Below, one piece after another: positions 8,018-15,581 of a stretch of 35,977 bases of DNA. The stretch comes from Nocardia pseudovaccinii NBRC 100343 (lineage in GTDB: Bacteria > Actinomycetota > Actinomycetes > Mycobacteriales > Mycobacteriaceae): NCBI RefSeq assembly GCF_001613225.1, contig NZ_BDBY01000221.1, forward strand, positions 1 through 35,977, written 5' to 3'. The translations under genes and the position numbers were made by a program. The notes beneath the pieces were generated by a model that worked only from the letters and a program-made list of their open reading frames with translations, was not told the origin of the DNA and made no database searches. Every line of letters starts with the position of its first letter. Position 1 is the first letter of the stretch.

Positions 8018-8595
8018 CGCTGAGTCTCACCTTTCTTCGGGGCCGCGTGCGGGGCTGTTGCACGCGGTTGCAGGGCTTGCAGTACTTCGTCGCACCATTC
8101 GACGAAGCCGGACTCCACGCGGATGCCCGCGCGCAGCACGAGGTACTGGTGCAGCGGGGTGCCGGAGAGCTGATCCGGAGCGGGGAAGTCGCGTTTCTCG
8201 ATGAGCAGGAAAAGCTCGAGGCGCTGATTGTGCTGCTCGCGATGGCGGACGACCTCATCGCAGAGCGCGCCGATATCGCCGTGTGCGGCGGCGCGAATCT
8301 TCACACCGAGCTCATTGCGGGGTATCGAGGTATCGGACGGTGCGGCGATCCAGCGCGCCAGCTCTGCCCGGCCCGCCTCGTTCACCGAGTAGACCTTCTT
8401 GTCCGGCCTGCCCTCCTGCGTCACCGCCTCGCTGGTGAGCCAGCCGGATTCCTCCATGCGCTTGAGTACGCGATAGATCTGCTGGTGGGTGGCGCGCCAG
8501 AAGAATCCGATGGACTTGTCGAAGCGGCGCGCCAGCTCATAACCCGAACCGGCGCGCTCGGTCAGCGATACCAGCAGCGCATGTTCGAGTGCCAT
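8014..8595 (-). CDS. PadR family transcriptional regulator
   Basis: 193 residues: an N-terminal PadR winged helix (MALEHALLVSLTERAGSGYELARRF, then QQIYRVLKRMEESGWLTSE and the wing KKVYSVNEAG) and a C-terminal helical Vir_act_alpha_C-type dimerisation domain (about 95-175). It is the first gene of a two-gene unit with fadH, overlapping it by ATGA. The ATG lies six bases after the -10 of a clear promoter, so the mRNA starts at or next to the start codon. An inverted repeat over the -35 suggests autoregulation. PadR proteins usually respond to phenolic compounds or drugs; here an acyl-CoA or fatty acid ligand would fit the partner gene better, which is inference. Confidence 0.9.
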   Translation of the reverse strand: MALEHALLVSLTERAGSGYELARRFDKSIGFFWRATHQQIYRVLKRMEESGWLTSEAVTQEGRPDKKVYSVNEAGRAELARWIAAPSDTSIPRNELGVKIRAAAHGDIGALCDEVVRHREQHNQRLELFLLIEKRDFPAPDQLSGTPLHQYLVLRAGIRVESGFVEWCDEVLQALQPRATAPHAAPKKGETQR

Positions 8596-8601
8596 GACGC
8601 C

Positions 8602-8630
8602 AGGTTATCGTTACACCCGGTACTATGCAA
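8602..8630 (-). promoter_or_regulatory. Leaderless promoter of padR-fadH
   Basis: On the minus strand TTGCAT (8625-8630), a 17-bp spacer, then TAACCT (8602-8607), followed by GGCGTC and ATG 8595. The spacing is ideal for the main sigma factor, and transcription would start at the start codon. Confidence 0.6.
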
Positions 8631-8641
8631 CTGGGTGCATA
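8624..8641. promoter_or_regulatory. Candidate PadR operator
   Basis: TATGCA-ACTGGG-TGCATA is a perfect 6+6+6 inverted repeat overlapping the -35 hexamer of the padR-fadH promoter. PadR operators are typically short ATGC-type inverted repeats of this size. It could also affect the MFS gene that starts divergently at 8701. Confidence 0.5.
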
Positions 8642-8700
8642 TCGGTGACGGTATCGAGTGTTGGCCCGCCCGACGGCGAAATCCGCACTAGGCTGCGCCC

Positions 8701-10092
8701 ATGAGCGCCGCATCGCGCAGCGGATTCGATGAGGGTGGTGGCCGGGTGACGGATGAGCCGGAGGTTGACGCGCGGGCGACAGTCGGACAGGCCGCCGGGC
8801 GCGGGCAAGTGGTGGCGTGGGGGTTGTGGGACTGGGGGTCCTCGGCATTCAATGCCGTGATCCTGACCTTCGTATTCTCGGTGTACCTCACCGATAAGGT
8901 CGGCGACGATCTGCCGGGCGGGGTGGAACCGAGCGCATGGCTCGGCTGGGCCCTCGGCATCGCGGGTTTCGTGGTCGCACTGACCGCGCCGATCAGCGGC
9001 CAGCGCTTCGATGCGAGTGCGAAACGTAAACGCTCACTTGGCGTATTGACCGCGCTGACCATCCTGGCGATGGCGCTGATGTTCTTCGTCCACGACGATT
9101 ACCACGACTTCTGGTTCGGCCTGGTCCTGCTCGGCTTCGGTTCCGCATTCTTCGAATTGGCAGGCGTGCCCTACAACGCCATGCTGCGCCAGGTCTCCAC
9201 CTCGGCAGATGTCGGCCGGGTCTCCGGATTCGGCTGGGCCATGGGCTATTTCGGTGGCATCTTCATCCTGCTGATCAGCTACTTCGGCTTCATCTCCGGC
9301 CACGGTGACAACCGAGGTCTGCTCGGTGTGCCCATCGATGACGGTACGAATATCCGATTGGTCGCGATGCTGGCGGCGGTCTGGTTCGCCGCCTTCGCGC
9401 TGCCGGTGCTGTTCGCCGTACCCGAATTACCGCCCACCAATGCCGATCCCGGTGCGGCGAAGGCCGGATTCTTCGGCTCCTACCGGGTGCTGTGGCGGGA
9501 TCTGCGCGAGCTGTGGGCGGTGGATCGACGCACCGTCGGCTTCCTGATCGCCAGCGCGATCTTCCGCGACGGTCTGGCCGGTGTGTTCACCTTCGGTGCG
9601 ATCCTGGCCGTGCGGGTCTACGGCATCGCCGACTCCGACGTGCTGCTGTTCGGCATTGCCGCGAATGTGGTTGCGGCGCTCGGCGCGGTCACCGCCGGTC
9701 GGTTCGACGACCGCGTCGGCCCGAAGATCGTGATCGTGGTCTCGTTGATCGCCATGGTGATCTGTGGCATCGCGCTGTTGATCGTGTCCGGACCGGCCAT
9801 GTTCTGGGTCTTCGGTCTACTGCTCACCATCTTCGTCGGCCCCGCTCAATCCGCCGCCCGCTCGTTCCTCACCCGCCTGGCGCCACCCGGCCGCGAGGGC
9901 CAGATGTTCGGCCTCTACACCACCACCGGTCGCGCCGTATCTTTCCTGGCCCCAGCACTTTTCGGCTTCTTCGTCTGGGCCTTCGACGCCGACCGCGCGG
10001 GCATTGTCGGCATTCTGGTAGTCCTCGCCATCGGTTTGGCGGCGTTGCTGCCGGTTCGTAAGCCGGATCGCGCGATTGAGCCCGCCGGGTAG
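8701..10092 (+). CDS. MFS permease, UMF1/Atg22-like
   Basis: 463-residue polytopic membrane protein of the major facilitator superfamily. The segment WGLWDWGSSAFNAVILTFVFSVYLTDKVG near residue 40 is characteristic of the UMF1/Atg22-like subfamily, and about 12 hydrophobic helices follow, with a cytoplasmic loop SAKRKRSLG after the second or third helix. Yeast Atg22 exports amino acids from vacuoles; bacterial members have no settled substrate. ATG 8701 lies 6 bases behind TAGGCT (8689-8694), compatible with a leaderless start, though the first 37 residues are non-membrane and a later start is possible. It is divergent from padR-fadH and converges on the TetR gene with 15 bp between. Confidence 0.87.
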   Translation: MSAASRSGFDEGGGRVTDEPEVDARATVGQAAGRGQVVAWGLWDWGSSAFNAVILTFVFSVYLTDKVGDDLPGGVEPSAWLGWALGIAGFVVALTAPISGQRFDASAKRKRSLGVLTALTILAMALMFFVHDDYHDFWFGLVLLGFGSAFFELAGVPYNAMLRQVSTSADVGRVSGFGWAMGYFGGIFILLISYFGFISGHGDNRGLLGVPIDDGTNIRLVAMLAAVWFAAFALPVLFAVPELPPTNADPGAAKAGFFGSYRVLWRDLRELWAVDRRTVGFLIASAIFRDGLAGVFTFGAILAVRVYGIADSDVLLFGIAANVVAALGAVTAGRFDDRVGPKIVIVVSLIAMVICGIALLIVSGPAMFWVFGLLLTIFVGPAQSAARSFLTRLAPPGREGQMFGLYTTTGRAVSFLAPALFGFFVWAFDADRAGIVGILVVLAIGLAALLPVRKPDRAIEPAG

Positions 10093-10107
10093 GGCGAGAT
10101 CGATTCG

Positions 10108-10728
10108 CTAGCGCTCGTTGGCGGGCCGCCAGGCGGCCATGCCGAGTGCGATGAGACGGACCTGGCGGATGGTGCGGTCGATGATCGCGGGTTGGTCGCG
10201 CGGGGTGGCGGCGACGTAGTCGGCAATGCAGTCGGCGACCGTGGAGACGATCAGGTCGGCGGCCAATTCGAGGTCGTCGGGGGACCAGGAGTCCAGGTCC
10301 GGAATGCGCGACAGGTCGACGACCAGTTCGCGGACGATCAATTGCAGTTCGAGTGCGATGGCATGTTGCAGGGCGGCCGAGCCGCCGCGGCGTTCGCGGG
10401 TGATGAAGCCGAAGAGTTCGCGTTTGGTGGCGACCTGACCGAAAACGAACCGCACGGTCTCTGAGAGTCGGGCATCGGGCGTGCGGCGCAGTTGACGCAG
10501 AGCCAGGCGCAGCGCCCGGATGCCCTCGTCGACCAGGGCCGCGCCGAGATCGTCGAGTGAGGCGAAATGCCGGTAGAACGCGGTCGGGACGATGCCCGCG
10601 GAGCGGGCGATCTCCCGCAGGCTCAGCGCGCCGAAGCCGCGTTCGGCGGCCAGCGCGAGCGTGCCGTCGAGCAGGGCCTGTCTGGTGCGCTCCTTGCGCT
10701 CGCCCCGGGTAGCTGCGGTCTCGGTCAT
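10108..10728 (-). CDS. TetR regulator of FabR/DesT type
   Basis: 206-residue TetR-family protein. The N-terminal helix-turn-helix (ERKERTRQALLDGTLALAAER, then SLREIARSAGIVPTAFYRHF, then LDDLGAALVDEGIRAL) closely follows E. coli FabR and Pseudomonas DesT, acyl-CoA-sensing regulators of unsaturated fatty acid synthesis. The C-terminal ligand domain includes FITRERRGGSAALQHAIALELQL, again FabR-like. The frame extends to 10755, but ATG 10728 is preferred: TATGCT (10736-10741) is followed by exactly seven bases, and alignment with relatives begins there. It is divergent from the reductase-desaturase operon, the known DesT arrangement, so control of that operon by the membrane's saturated to unsaturated ratio is a strong inference. 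Confidence 0.88.
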   Translation of the reverse strand: MTETAATRGERKERTRQALLDGTLALAAERGFGALSLREIARSAGIVPTAFYRHFASLDDLGAALVDEGIRALRLALRQLRRTPDARLSETVRFVFGQVATKRELFGFITRERRGGSAALQHAIALELQLIVRELVVDLSRIPDLDSWSPDDLELAADLIVSTVADCIADYVAATPRDQPAIIDRTIRQVRLIALGMAAWRPANER

Positions 10729-10780
10729 CATAGTGAGCATACAGCCGTTCACCATTCGTCTATTCCTAGGATGTAGTTCG

Positions 10781-10839
10781 GGTCACATCAGTTCCTGGTT
10801 GACACTGCACCCGGTCCATCGGTCACACTAGTTGAGTGT
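10781..10839. promoter_or_regulatory. Candidate TetR operators: direct repeats and an inverted repeat
   Basis: In the intergenic region between the TetR gene and the desaturase operon, GGTCACATCAGTT (10781-10793) recurs as GGTCACACTAGTT (10821-10833), starts 40 bp apart, about four helical turns. The second copy leads into the inverted repeat ACACT-AGTTG-AGTGT (10825-10839). A TTGACA hexamer lies between (10799-10804) but no good -10 follows at standard spacing. These are the natural binding-site candidates for the divergent FabR-like regulator. Confidence 0.5.
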
Positions 10840-10911
10840 ACAGGCGTGCACTGAAATCTTCGCCGATGAGGGTTCAGGAGTACGCCGCGGCCCGAAAGCA
10901 GAGGCAACCGC

Positions 10912-11970
10912 ATGGTGGGACTCATCGACCTGGTGCAAACCCTGACCACACCGCACCCGCTCGATCGCTACCTGGAACTCGTCCGCCCCACGCTGACGGT
11001 TCGGGAGTTGCGGGCGGAAATCACCCACGTCCGCCGCTCGGTGCCGGGATCGGTGACGCTGACCCTGCGCCCCACCCGGCAGTGGCGCGGCCACGTCGCG
11101 GGGCAATATGTGCAGATCGGCGTCGTCATCGACGGCATCAGGCACACCAGGTGCTATTCACCGGTAAATCCGGCGGGGCGGCGCGACCGGCACCTGCAAC
11201 TGACGGTCAAGGCGCATCCGGGCGGCCTGGTATCGCAATATCTCTACCGCAACGCCGTACCCGGCATGGTGGTCAGCCTGGAACCGGCCGCCGGTGTCTT
11301 CCGACTGCCCGAACCGCGCCCCGAGCGGGTACTGCTGATCAGCGGCGGCAGCGGCATCACCCCGGTGCTGTCGATGCTGCGCACGCTGGCGGATGAGGGC
11401 TATCCGGGCGAACTCGCCTTCCTGCACTATGCGAAATCGCCGGAGACGGTGCCGCATCGGGCAGAGCTGGAGGCGATCGCACAGGCGCACAAGAACTTCC
11501 GCATCGAACTGCGCTGTCCCGGCGACGGCTCCGGCCATTTCGACTACGACCAACTCGAATCCGTCGCACCCTGGTTCGCCGACGGCGAGACCTACGTCTG
11601 CGGTCCCCAGGGCCTGATGGACGCGGTGCGCAAGATCTTCGAGGCAGAGCAGTTGGACGCGCGGCTGCACACCGAGGAATTCACCCTGTCCAGCACGCCC
11701 GTCGACGCCGACGAGGCCTTCGGCACGGTCAGTTTCTCGGCCAGCGGACGCAGCGCAGAGAACAACGGTGCGGTCCTGCTGGAGCAGGCCGAGGCCGCGG
11801 GATTGACACCGGAGTACGGCTGCCGGATGGGTATCTGCTTCTCCTGCACCGCGGTTCGGCGCAGCGGCTGCACCCGCAATGTGCGCACCGGCGAGACCGA
11901 CAGCGATCCGGATCAGCCCATCCAGCTCTGCATCAACGCGCCCGTCGGCGACGTCGACATCGATATCTGA
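10912..11970 (+). CDS. Ferredoxin-type NAD(P)H reductase, desaturase electron donor
   Basis: 352-residue fused flavin reductase and 2Fe-2S ferredoxin (Rv3230c-like). It passes electrons from NADPH to the neighbouring acyl desaturase. The FAD-binding beta-barrel is at about 35-135 (RCYSPVN near 84 is the FAD motif RxYS), the nucleotide-binding domain at about 140-240 (LISGGSGITPVLSML, then YVCGPQGLM), and the C-terminal plant-type ferredoxin has ligands C304, C309, C312 and C340. ATG 10912 has GAGG seven to eight bases upstream. The next gene begins 21 bp after the stop, so the two are one operon. Membrane-associated function is expected through its partner; the protein itself has no membrane helix. 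Confidence 0.93.
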   Translation: MVGLIDLVQTLTTPHPLDRYLELVRPTLTVRELRAEITHVRRSVPGSVTLTLRPTRQWRGHVAGQYVQIGVVIDGIRHTRCYSPVNPAGRRDRHLQLTVKAHPGGLVSQYLYRNAVPGMVVSLEPAAGVFRLPEPRPERVLLISGGSGITPVLSMLRTLADEGYPGELAFLHYAKSPETVPHRAELEAIAQAHKNFRIELRCPGDGSGHFDYDQLESVAPWFADGETYVCGPQGLMDAVRKIFEAEQLDARLHTEEFTLSSTPVDADEAFGTVSFSASGRSAENNGAVLLEQAEAAGLTPEYGCRMGICFSCTAVRRSGCTRNVRTGETDSDPDQPIQLCINAPVGDVDIDI

Positions 11971-11991
11971 CAAAGCAAGGGGACCGAAGCA

Positions 11992-13140
11992 ATGACAATT
12001 CTGACCGAAACGAAAGACGGCCCGCTGGTACTGAGTCCGGACCAGGTCGAGGAACTCGGCCGGGCCCTCGACGACCTGCGCGCCCGCGTCGTCGCCGATC
12101 TCGGCGATGCCGACCGCGAATACATCTACTCGATCATCAAGGCGCAGCGCGGTTTCGAGATCGCCGGGCGCGGCCTGATGTATCTCGGCTTCTTGCCGCC
12201 GTTCTGGCTGGCCGCGGTGGCCGCGCTGAGTGTGTCGAAGATCCTCGACAACATGGAGATCGGCCACAATGTCATGCACGGCCAGTACGACTGGATGCGC
12301 GAGCGCGGCCTGAATTCCCGTGAGTTCGAATGGGATACGGTCTGCCCGGCGGACCAGTGGAAGCATTCGCACAACTACATGCACCACACCTTCACCAATA
12401 TCCACGGCATGGACCGCGATATCGGCTATGGCATCCTGCGCATGGACGAGGCTCAGCAGTGGAATCCGCTGCGACTCGGCCAGCCGCTCTACGCTTTCGC
12501 GCTGATGGTGCTGTTCGAATGGGGCGTGATGGGCCATGACCTGGAGGCGGAGAACATCATCCGGGGCAAGAAGAGCTGGCCGGACGTCAAGCGATTGCTG
12601 AAGGGCCAGTGGCGCAAGGCCGGTCGGCAGGTGCTCAAGGACTACCTCGTCTTTCCGGCACTGACCGGTCCGCTGTTCGTCAGCACACTCGCCGGAAATG
12701 CCGCCGCCAATCTGGTGCGCAACCTCTGGGCCTTCTCCATCATCTTCTGTGGCCACTTCCCCACGGGCGTACAGACGTTCACCGAAGAGGAGACCGCCGA
12801 GGAGACTCGCGGTGAATGGTACGTCCGGCAGATGCTCGGCTCGGCCAACATCACCGGCAGCAAGCTGTTCCACATCATGTCCGGGAATTTGTCGCATCAG
12901 ATCGAGCACCACCTCTTCCCGGATCTGCCCGCCAATCGCTATCCGCAGATCGCGCCGGAGGTTCGGGAACTGTGCGAGAAGTATGGATTGCCGTACAACA
13001 CCGGTTCGCTCGGTAAGCAAGTCGGATCGGTCTGGCTGAAGATTTTCAAGCTGGCACTGCCGCCGTTCTTGGTAGGGAAGGAGTCCACGCCCGGTGTTAT
13101 CGTGATGCGACAGCGGAACACAACCGAAGTGGGCGTGTGA
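11992..13140 (+). CDS. Membrane fatty acyl (stearoyl-CoA delta-9 type) desaturase
   Basis: 382-residue integral membrane di-iron desaturase of the DesA3 type. The three histidine boxes are HNVMH (H92, H96), HSHNYMHH (H125, H127, H131, H132) and HQIEHH (H302, H306, H307). Hydrophobic segments lie near 60-80, 165-185 and 225-255. In mycobacteria DesA3 with the Rv3230c reductase makes oleoyl-CoA from stearoyl-CoA, and the same is expected here. ATG 11992 follows AAGGGGACC; the TGA is directly followed by the ATG of a 102-residue protein, so expression of the three genes is linked. Control by the divergent FabR-like regulator is inferred from position. Confidence 0.93.
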   Translation: MTILTETKDGPLVLSPDQVEELGRALDDLRARVVADLGDADREYIYSIIKAQRGFEIAGRGLMYLGFLPPFWLAAVAALSVSKILDNMEIGHNVMHGQYDWMRERGLNSREFEWDTVCPADQWKHSHNYMHHTFTNIHGMDRDIGYGILRMDEAQQWNPLRLGQPLYAFALMVLFEWGVMGHDLEAENIIRGKKSWPDVKRLLKGQWRKAGRQVLKDYLVFPALTGPLFVSTLAGNAAANLVRNLWAFSIIFCGHFPTGVQTFTEEETAEETRGEWYVRQMLGSANITGSKLFHIMSGNLSHQIEHHLFPDLPANRYPQIAPEVRELCEKYGLPYNTGSLGKQVGSVWLKIFKLALPPFLVGKESTPGVIVMRQRNTTEVGV

Positions 13141-13449
13141 ATGATCGGGAAATTCGAAAGTAACAAGGATCTAATTCAAGAATTGACTTCCTCTGGTGCA
13201 AGACATGTCGGAAATATTGCGAACATCATCACCGGCACCGTCGCGGAAGTCACCCGGGAGATCGGTGAGTGGATCACCGACGCCATTGAGATGAACGAGG
13301 CCGCGGCCGCCGCGCGCAAGGATGCCGCGGCGCAGCACGGGAATGATCTCGTCGACGAGGCCGACGTGTCCTATGACGCGGAGGTCGAGCCGAGCGCGCC
13401 GTTCGTCGAGGCAGAGGTGGTCGAGCCGGAGGCGGAAAACCCCCGGTGA
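13141..13449 (+). CDS. Small hypothetical protein coupled to the desaturase
   Basis: 102 residues, function not recognised. The ATG directly follows the desaturase TGA without a gap, so translation is likely coupled by reinitiation; no independent ribosome site is obvious. Residues 1-55 (starting MIGKFESNKDLIQEL) look amphipathic and helical, with hydrophobic residues spaced as for membrane-surface or protein contact, followed by an Ala-rich helix and an acidic tail of about 35 residues rich in Glu, Asp and Val. There is no signal peptide or true transmembrane helix. The first 80 bases are visibly less GC-rich than neighbouring genes, but codon choice later is normal. A desaturase partner or stability factor is a guess from position only. 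Confidence 0.75.
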   Translation: MIGKFESNKDLIQELTSSGARHVGNIANIITGTVAEVTREIGEWITDAIEMNEAAAAARKDAAAQHGNDLVDEADVSYDAEVEPSAPFVEAEVVEPEAENPR

Positions 13450-13989
13450 TCACCACACCGGCAGCCTGCGCCGGTGCTCGATCACATCGGTGATCAGGTC
13501 CTTGTACCCGTCGGCCAGTTCGGCCAAGCGGCTCCACTGCAGCTGGGCGTCATCGTCCAGCTGCAGTGGATGCGGCGGCCCGACCGGTGCCGACATGCCC
13601 AATGCGTGTTGTGCCGCAACCCATTTCGCCGCCATTCGATCGATGACCGCGCCCAGCGTCTCGGTGTGCAGCGAGGCGCCGGCGCGGTGCTCCACATTGC
13701 CGGCGACCCAATTGTCGATATGGCCGACCAGTTCGGTTCGGTGTGCGTCGAGGTCGTCGACGAGTTGCAGGCACTGTGCTACGCGGCCGCTCGGCGCGTC
13801 CGGCGCATGCGCGGCCTGCAGAGCATTGCGCCTGCGTTCATGACATTCGACCAGTGCGCGTCCGGCGGCCAGGACACGGTGTCGGTGTCGATTCGGATCG
13901 TCGGGTTCGCGAAATGCACGCAGTAGTGCCGATGGTGATGGCAGCTCGTCGGCTTCGATACGACCTGCTGCTGCATATTGGGTAGGCAT
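13450..13989 (-). CDS. DUF4254 domain protein
   Basis: 179 residues matching the actinobacterial DUF4254 pattern: LPSPSALLRAFRE at the start, ALVECHERRRNA, HIDNWVA, the hallmark LHTETLGAVIDRMAAKWVAA near 105-125, and the end AELADGYKDLITDVIEHRRRLPVW. Function unknown; soluble, mostly helical, His- and Arg-rich. The frame is open upstream to 14217, but that extension is Arg/Cys/Pro-rich and non-protein-like; ATG 13989 with GAGG about nine bases upstream fits the family N-terminus. It converges on the small desaturase-linked gene, with no spacer. Confidence 0.82.
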   Translation of the reverse strand: MPTQYAAAGRIEADELPSPSALLRAFREPDDPNRHRHRVLAAGRALVECHERRRNALQAAHAPDAPSGRVAQCLQLVDDLDAHRTELVGHIDNWVAGNVEHRAGASLHTETLGAVIDRMAAKWVAAQHALGMSAPVGPPHPLQLDDDAQLQWSRLAELADGYKDLITDVIEHRRRLPVW

Positions 13990-14387
13990 GATGCACGCCT
14001 CTGCGGTGGCGATGGGTGTGTCTTGGATGCGCCAGGGCCGAGGAGGATTTCGAGGAGGGGCACCCCTCGGCTCCGGCGCAGCCCCGCAGCCGGATCGCCC
14101 TCCACACAGTCCACCAGCACGGCAAAGAAACCGGGAAATCCGCGACGATGCGATGAGGAAGACGGCCCGAGAAAATCGGGACCTTTTCAGGAAAGCGCGA
14201 TAGTCGAATCGGCGCAATAGAATGGTGTAGAAACAGATGAGCTGCCGGGAAATCGTTATGATCCGTTACGGATCGGTCACATAACTGCCGACTTTCCTAC
14301 CTTCGTGAAATCGCTGAGCGCATGGGCAGCAACCACTTCCGGCGAGGCGCGCGCACGACTCCGTTCGATCGACTAGCCTCGGTGTTT
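13990..14387. other. Gene-free gap with palindromes
   Basis: About 400 bases without a credible gene. The part near 14160-14290 is AT-richer and probably regulatory. It holds the perfect inverted repeat at 14260-14274 listed separately. A plus-strand frame from ATG 14322 continues into the next small gene, but its first 22 codons lack a ribosome site. Confidence 0.4.
14255..14285. repeat. Nested palindrome, operator or hairpin candidate
   Basis: GATCCG-TTA-CGGATC (14260-14274) is a perfect 6+3+6 inverted repeat. GTTAT (14255-14259) and ATAAC (14281-14285) flank it in inverted orientation. A second imperfect palindrome, GTTACGGATCGGTCAC (14265-14280), shifts the axis by about five bases. Overlapping palindromes of this kind are typical of TetR-type operators. 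It lies roughly 100 bp before the small gene at 14388. Confidence 0.45.
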
Positions 14388-14708
14388 GTGCCCGCCTATG
14401 TGTCTTCGCCCGAGTTGACGTTCGGGTTCATGTTCGCGCTGGAAGATCCGGAGCGAATCGCCGAGGTCGTGCGCACGCTCATCCTCCGCAAGACCGTGTC
14501 GGTGTTTCGGCTCGCCCGCCTGTCGGACGACGACGGACCGCCCGAACGCTATGTCGTGAACTGGGCGGTGATTCCGCAGATCTCGATCACCACCAGCGCC
14601 CCCGACCCGGACGAGCTGGAGGCCGGGCAGATCATGCTGGTGAACGCCTTCCTCGGTGAGGAGGGCGAGGTCAGTCTGTACTCGGCCCAGGGGCAGGCGC
14701 CGAGCTGA
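14388..14708 (+). CDS. Hypothetical small soluble protein
   Basis: 106 residues from GTG 14388; not recognised. It has no signal peptide or membrane helix; alternating hydrophobic strands (VSVFRLARL, YVVNWAVIPQISITT, GEVSLYSAQG) suggest a small alpha/beta or beta-rich fold. The frame also permits ATG 14322 (128 residues). GTG 14388 is preferred because TAGCCT (14374-14379) lies eight bases upstream, the leaderless spacing seen repeatedly here, whereas ATG 14322 has neither ribosome site nor -10. Codon use is normal for the window, which supports a real gene. It precedes the DUF4389 gene by about 170 bp on the same strand. Confidence 0.6.
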   Translation: MPAYVSSPELTFGFMFALEDPERIAEVVRTLILRKTVSVFRLARLSDDDGPPERYVVNWAVIPQISITTSAPDPDELEAGQIMLVNAFLGEEGEVSLYSAQGQAPS

Positions 14709-14779
14709 GGCCTGCGGCAGGGCCGTTGCGGCACTGCGCGATTCGCCGCGACGGCGGCCACCTTTTCGTTGGCGAGTCG

Positions 14780-14813
14780 GTATCGGAACGTGGTCCGACC
14801 GCATGTCCGATAC
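14780..14813. repeat. Interrupted palindrome upstream of the DUF4389 gene
   Basis: GTATCGGA (14780-14787) and its exact complement TCCGATAC (14806-14813) enclose a smaller inverted repeat GGTC-C-GACC (14792-14800) whose centre is within half a base of the outer centre. The 34-bp element lies about 60 bp before ATG 14876, so it is either an operator or a 5' UTR hairpin. Confidence 0.5.
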
Positions 14814-14875
14814 GGGACAATCGGGACATTCCACTCGTTGTCGAGGCATCGAAGCACCTGGAAGGAGCATCGATC

Positions 14876-15544
14876 ATGGAGCCCGAGAAAACCGTCGCTG
14901 CCGCGGCTGATCCGGTTCGAGTCCGAGGAGATCTCGATCCCGCGCTATCGCGCTGGATGTGGCTGGTCAAATGGATCCTGGCCATCCCGCACGCCATTAT
15001 TCTGGTATTCCTGTACATCGCGTATGTGATCGTCTCGGTGGTCGCATTCTTCGCGATTCTGATCACCGGTAACTATCCGCGCGCCCTGTTCGACTTCAAT
15101 GTCGGCGTCATGCGGTGGGGATGGCGGGTCGGCTTCTACGCCTACTCGGTGCTCGGCACCGATAGGTATCCGCCGTTCAGTCTGCAGTCGGATCCGGATT
15201 ATCCGGCGGATCTGGAAATCGACTATCCCGAGCAGCTGAGTCGTGGTCTGGTGCTGGTGAAATGGTGGCTGCTGGCCATTCCGCACTATCTGATCCTCGG
15301 TGGGATTTTCAGTGCGAGTATGGGCGGCAAGAATGACTGGGGCGCATTCGCGCTGGCCAACGTGTTGTTACTGGTCGCGGTGGTGGCACTGCTGTTCACG
15401 GCGGTTTATCCGAAGGGGCTGTTCGACTTCCTGCTCGGCGTGCACCGGTGGGCCATCCGTGTGGTCGCCTACGCCTCGCTCATGCGTGACGAATACCCGC
15501 CGTTCCGACTCGACCAGGGCGCTCGCGAACCCGAAAACAACTGA
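14876..15544 (+). CDS. DUF4389 membrane protein with internal duplication
   Basis: 222 residues from ATG 14876, preceded by GGAAGGAG. Two homologous halves are evident: WLVKWILAIPHAIILVFL followed by NYPRALFDFNVGVMRW and DRYPPFSL, then LVKWWLLAIPHYLILGGI followed by VYPKGLFDFLLGVHRW and DEYPPFRL. Each half has a hydrophobic hairpin of two membrane segments, so about four helices in total, with the conserved YPxxLFDF and YPPF motifs on one side. This is the usual DUF4389 arrangement; the function of the family is not established. The frame is open upstream to 14726, but the strong ribosome site fixes the start. It converges with the ABC exporter operon at a 37-bp gap. Confidence 0.88.
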   Translation: MEPEKTVAAAADPVRVRGDLDPALSRWMWLVKWILAIPHAIILVFLYIAYVIVSVVAFFAILITGNYPRALFDFNVGVMRWGWRVGFYAYSVLGTDRYPPFSLQSDPDYPADLEIDYPEQLSRGLVLVKWWLLAIPHYLILGGIFSASMGGKNDWGAFALANVLLLVAVVALLFTAVYPKGLFDFLLGVHRWAIRVVAYASLMRDEYPPFRLDQGAREPENN

Positions 15545-15581
15545 ATATCAATCGAATCGCCGAGCCGGGCAGCGGCGTCGG

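Noticed and set aside
6929..8023. Plus-strand frame of 364 codons opposite fadH
   Set aside because: Shadow of fadH, whose cluster cysteines and dinucleotide motifs are complete.
11158..13020. Minus-strand open frame of 620 codons opposite the reductase and desaturase
   Set aside because: Antisense shadow of two well-identified genes with intact motifs.
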